This document shows positions 43,925-44,928 of a stretch of 44,928 nt of DNA, piece by piece; position 1 is the first letter of the stretch; each line of letters opens with the position of its first letter. The notes beneath the pieces were generated by a model. It was not told the DNA's origin and searched no databases. It was given only the letters and a program-made list of their open reading frames with translations. Source of the DNA: Hyphomicrobiales bacterium (lineage in GTDB: Bacteria; Pseudomonadota; Alphaproteobacteria; Rhizobiales; Rhizobiaceae); the NCBI GenBank assembly GCA_002400845.2, contig NVRK02000130.1, forward strand, positions 1-44,928, read 5' to 3'. The position numbers and the translations under genes are program-made.

Positions 43925-44928
43925 ATGCAATTGCTAGACACGCTAAAAGACAAGAAAATTCTAACCGCAATTGGTATGATGAGCGGTACGTCTATGGATG
44001 GCATTGATATTGCACTACTTAAAAGTGATGGCGAAAGTTTTGTGGAGCGTGGGCCCAGTTTAGAAATTCCATATTCCGATCATACTAAAGCTAACATTGA
44101 ACAAGCGCTGATTGATGCAAAAGAGATCACATATCGTGAACAGCGCATTGGTATAATGGAAGTGCTAGAAAAAGAACTGACCGATTTACATGCAAATGCA
44201 ATTGAGCAGTTTTTGACAAAGTTTAATTTGAACCGCGCAGATGTTGATCTTATTGGTTTTCATGGGCAAACGGTACTTCACCGCCCTAATGGAAAAAGAC
44301 CAGACGATGCGCTAACGGTTCAATTGGGTAATGGTGAGACGCTGGCAAAACAAACTGGCATCAATGTTGTTTACGACATGCGGGCCAATGACATGAAGCA
44401 TGGTGGGCAGGGCGCGCCGCTTGTGCCGATTTATCACAAGGCTTTAGTCCGCAGTTTGCCAGATGAGCTTAAAGCCAAAGCGCCAATTGCCTTTGTGAAC
44501 ATTGGCGGTATTTCAAATATTACTTTTATTGGTAGAGCCAGTGACAATGAAGAGGGCGAATTAGTCGCTTTTGATACAGGGCCGGGCAATGCGCTTATTG
44601 ACCAGTGGGTTCAAGCAAACTCTAATCAGTTGATTGATAAAGACGGAGAGCTTGCCGGCAAAGGCCGTGTCATCACCATGATAACCAAGCAATATTTAGC
44701 GGAATCGTATTTTCAACAAACATTGCCTAAGTCATTGGATAGGTTGGATTTTCAACCACTCCAAGACAAGGTCGAAAAAGATTTTATCTCGCTTGAAGAT
44801 GGCGCGCGAACGCTTTGTTATGTCACTGCCGCAGCTATTGTAAAATCCGTTGATCTTTTGCCCGAGCCGCCAAAACTTTGGATCATCTGCGGTGGCGGAC
44901 GCAAACACCCGTCCATTATGGAAGACCT
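43925..44928 (+). CDS. anmK: Anhydro-N-acetylmuramic acid kinase, 3' end outside the window
   Basis: AnmK phosphorylates and opens 1,6-anhydro-MurNAc released from peptidoglycan turnover, allowing recycling to MurNAc-6-phosphate. From ATG 43925 the frame stays open to the window end (334 codons). It shows GMMSGTSMDGID (17-28), the DLIGFHGQTVLHRP segment, GGQGAPLVPIYHKAL, FVNIGGISNIT, AFDTGPGNALIDQW and CGGGRKHPSIMEDL at the edge. Typical full length is about 370 residues, so roughly 35-40 residues are missing. It is divergent from tyrS, a common rhizobial pairing. Confidence 0.96.
   Translation, partial: MQLLDTLKDKKILTAIGMMSGTSMDGIDIALLKSDGESFVERGPSLEIPYSDHTKANIEQALIDAKEITYREQRIGIMEVLEKELTDLHANAIEQFLTKFNLNRADVDLIGFHGQTVLHRPNGKRPDDALTVQLGNGETLAKQTGINVVYDMRANDMKHGGQGAPLVPIYHKALVRSLPDELKAKAPIAFVNIGGISNITFIGRASDNEEGELVAFDTGPGNALIDQWVQANSNQLIDKDGELAGKGRVITMITKQYLAESYFQQTLPKSLDRLDFQPLQDKVEKDFISLEDGARTLCYVTAAAIVKSVDLLPEPPKLWIICGGGRKHPSIMED

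Noticed and set aside
1..44928. tRNA, rRNA, CRISPR arrays, insertion sequences, prophage or integrase genes
   Set aside because: No cloverleaf, regularly spaced repeats, transposase or recombinase motifs were seen in either strand; subtle tRNA genes could still escape reading by eye.

Overview
The window is chromosomal DNA of a low-GC alphaproteobacterium, most likely in the order Hyphomicrobiales (Rhizobiales). The evidence is gene content and order: pyrB-pyrC'-plsY-dprA, gatCA with gatB nearby, NDUFA12 / DUF2155 / aat / accCB, rne next to an amiC-type amidase, a class A PBP and prfB, and bcp-DUF455-M23. Several small proteins also look like rhizobial families. Base composition is AT-rich throughout, with no region obviously foreign by eye. 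I saw no rRNA, tRNA, CRISPR array, insertion sequence or prophage gene.

Layout. 1-4.5 kb: a small hypothetical gene, then on the minus strand an operon pyrB > pyrC' (a dihydroorotase homologue lacking most metal ligands) > plsY > dprA. 4.8-8.2 kb: aidB, a small membrane protein, ruvX and a UPF0173 metallo-hydrolase. 8.2-15.1 kb: the GatCAB amidotransferase genes, with gatCA separated from gatB by about 3.5 kb of accessory genes: a membrane protein, a divergent azoR/tetR pair, a merF-like transporter overlapping a Cys-rich GDCCVxC protein gene, and a secreted small protein. 15.2-18.8 kb: two tandem GNAT paralogues, a DM13 protein, a possibly frameshifted small gene and a glutamate-type dehydrogenase. 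19-26.4 kb: NDUFA12, DUF2155, aat, accBC, a DsbA-like thiol oxidoreductase, an M48/TPR protease and a class I aminotransferase. 26.5-36 kb: a 1137-residue RNase E with a very large charged insert in its S1 domain, then the cell-wall genes amiC and mrcA, and prfB with its programmed +1 frameshift. 36-44.9 kb: an M23 peptidase, a DUF455 ferritin-like protein, a Bcp peroxiredoxin, a 1125-residue AsmA-like protein, tyrS and the 5' part of anmK.

Together the genes serve pyrimidine, phospholipid and fatty acid synthesis, tRNA charging and translation termination, envelope growth and quality control, RNA turnover and stress responses. No large unknown multi-gene system stands out. The less ordinary signals are small: the merF/GDCCVxC gene pair, a folded leader before the AsmA-like gene whose last hairpin covers the ribosome binding site, mini-ORFs with good Shine-Dalgarno sequences overlapping the aidB and amiC starts, a perfect inverted repeat upstream of aidB, a cluster of ATGCGT motifs between ruvX and the UPF0173 gene, the degenerate dihydroorotase, and the RNase E charge-block insert.
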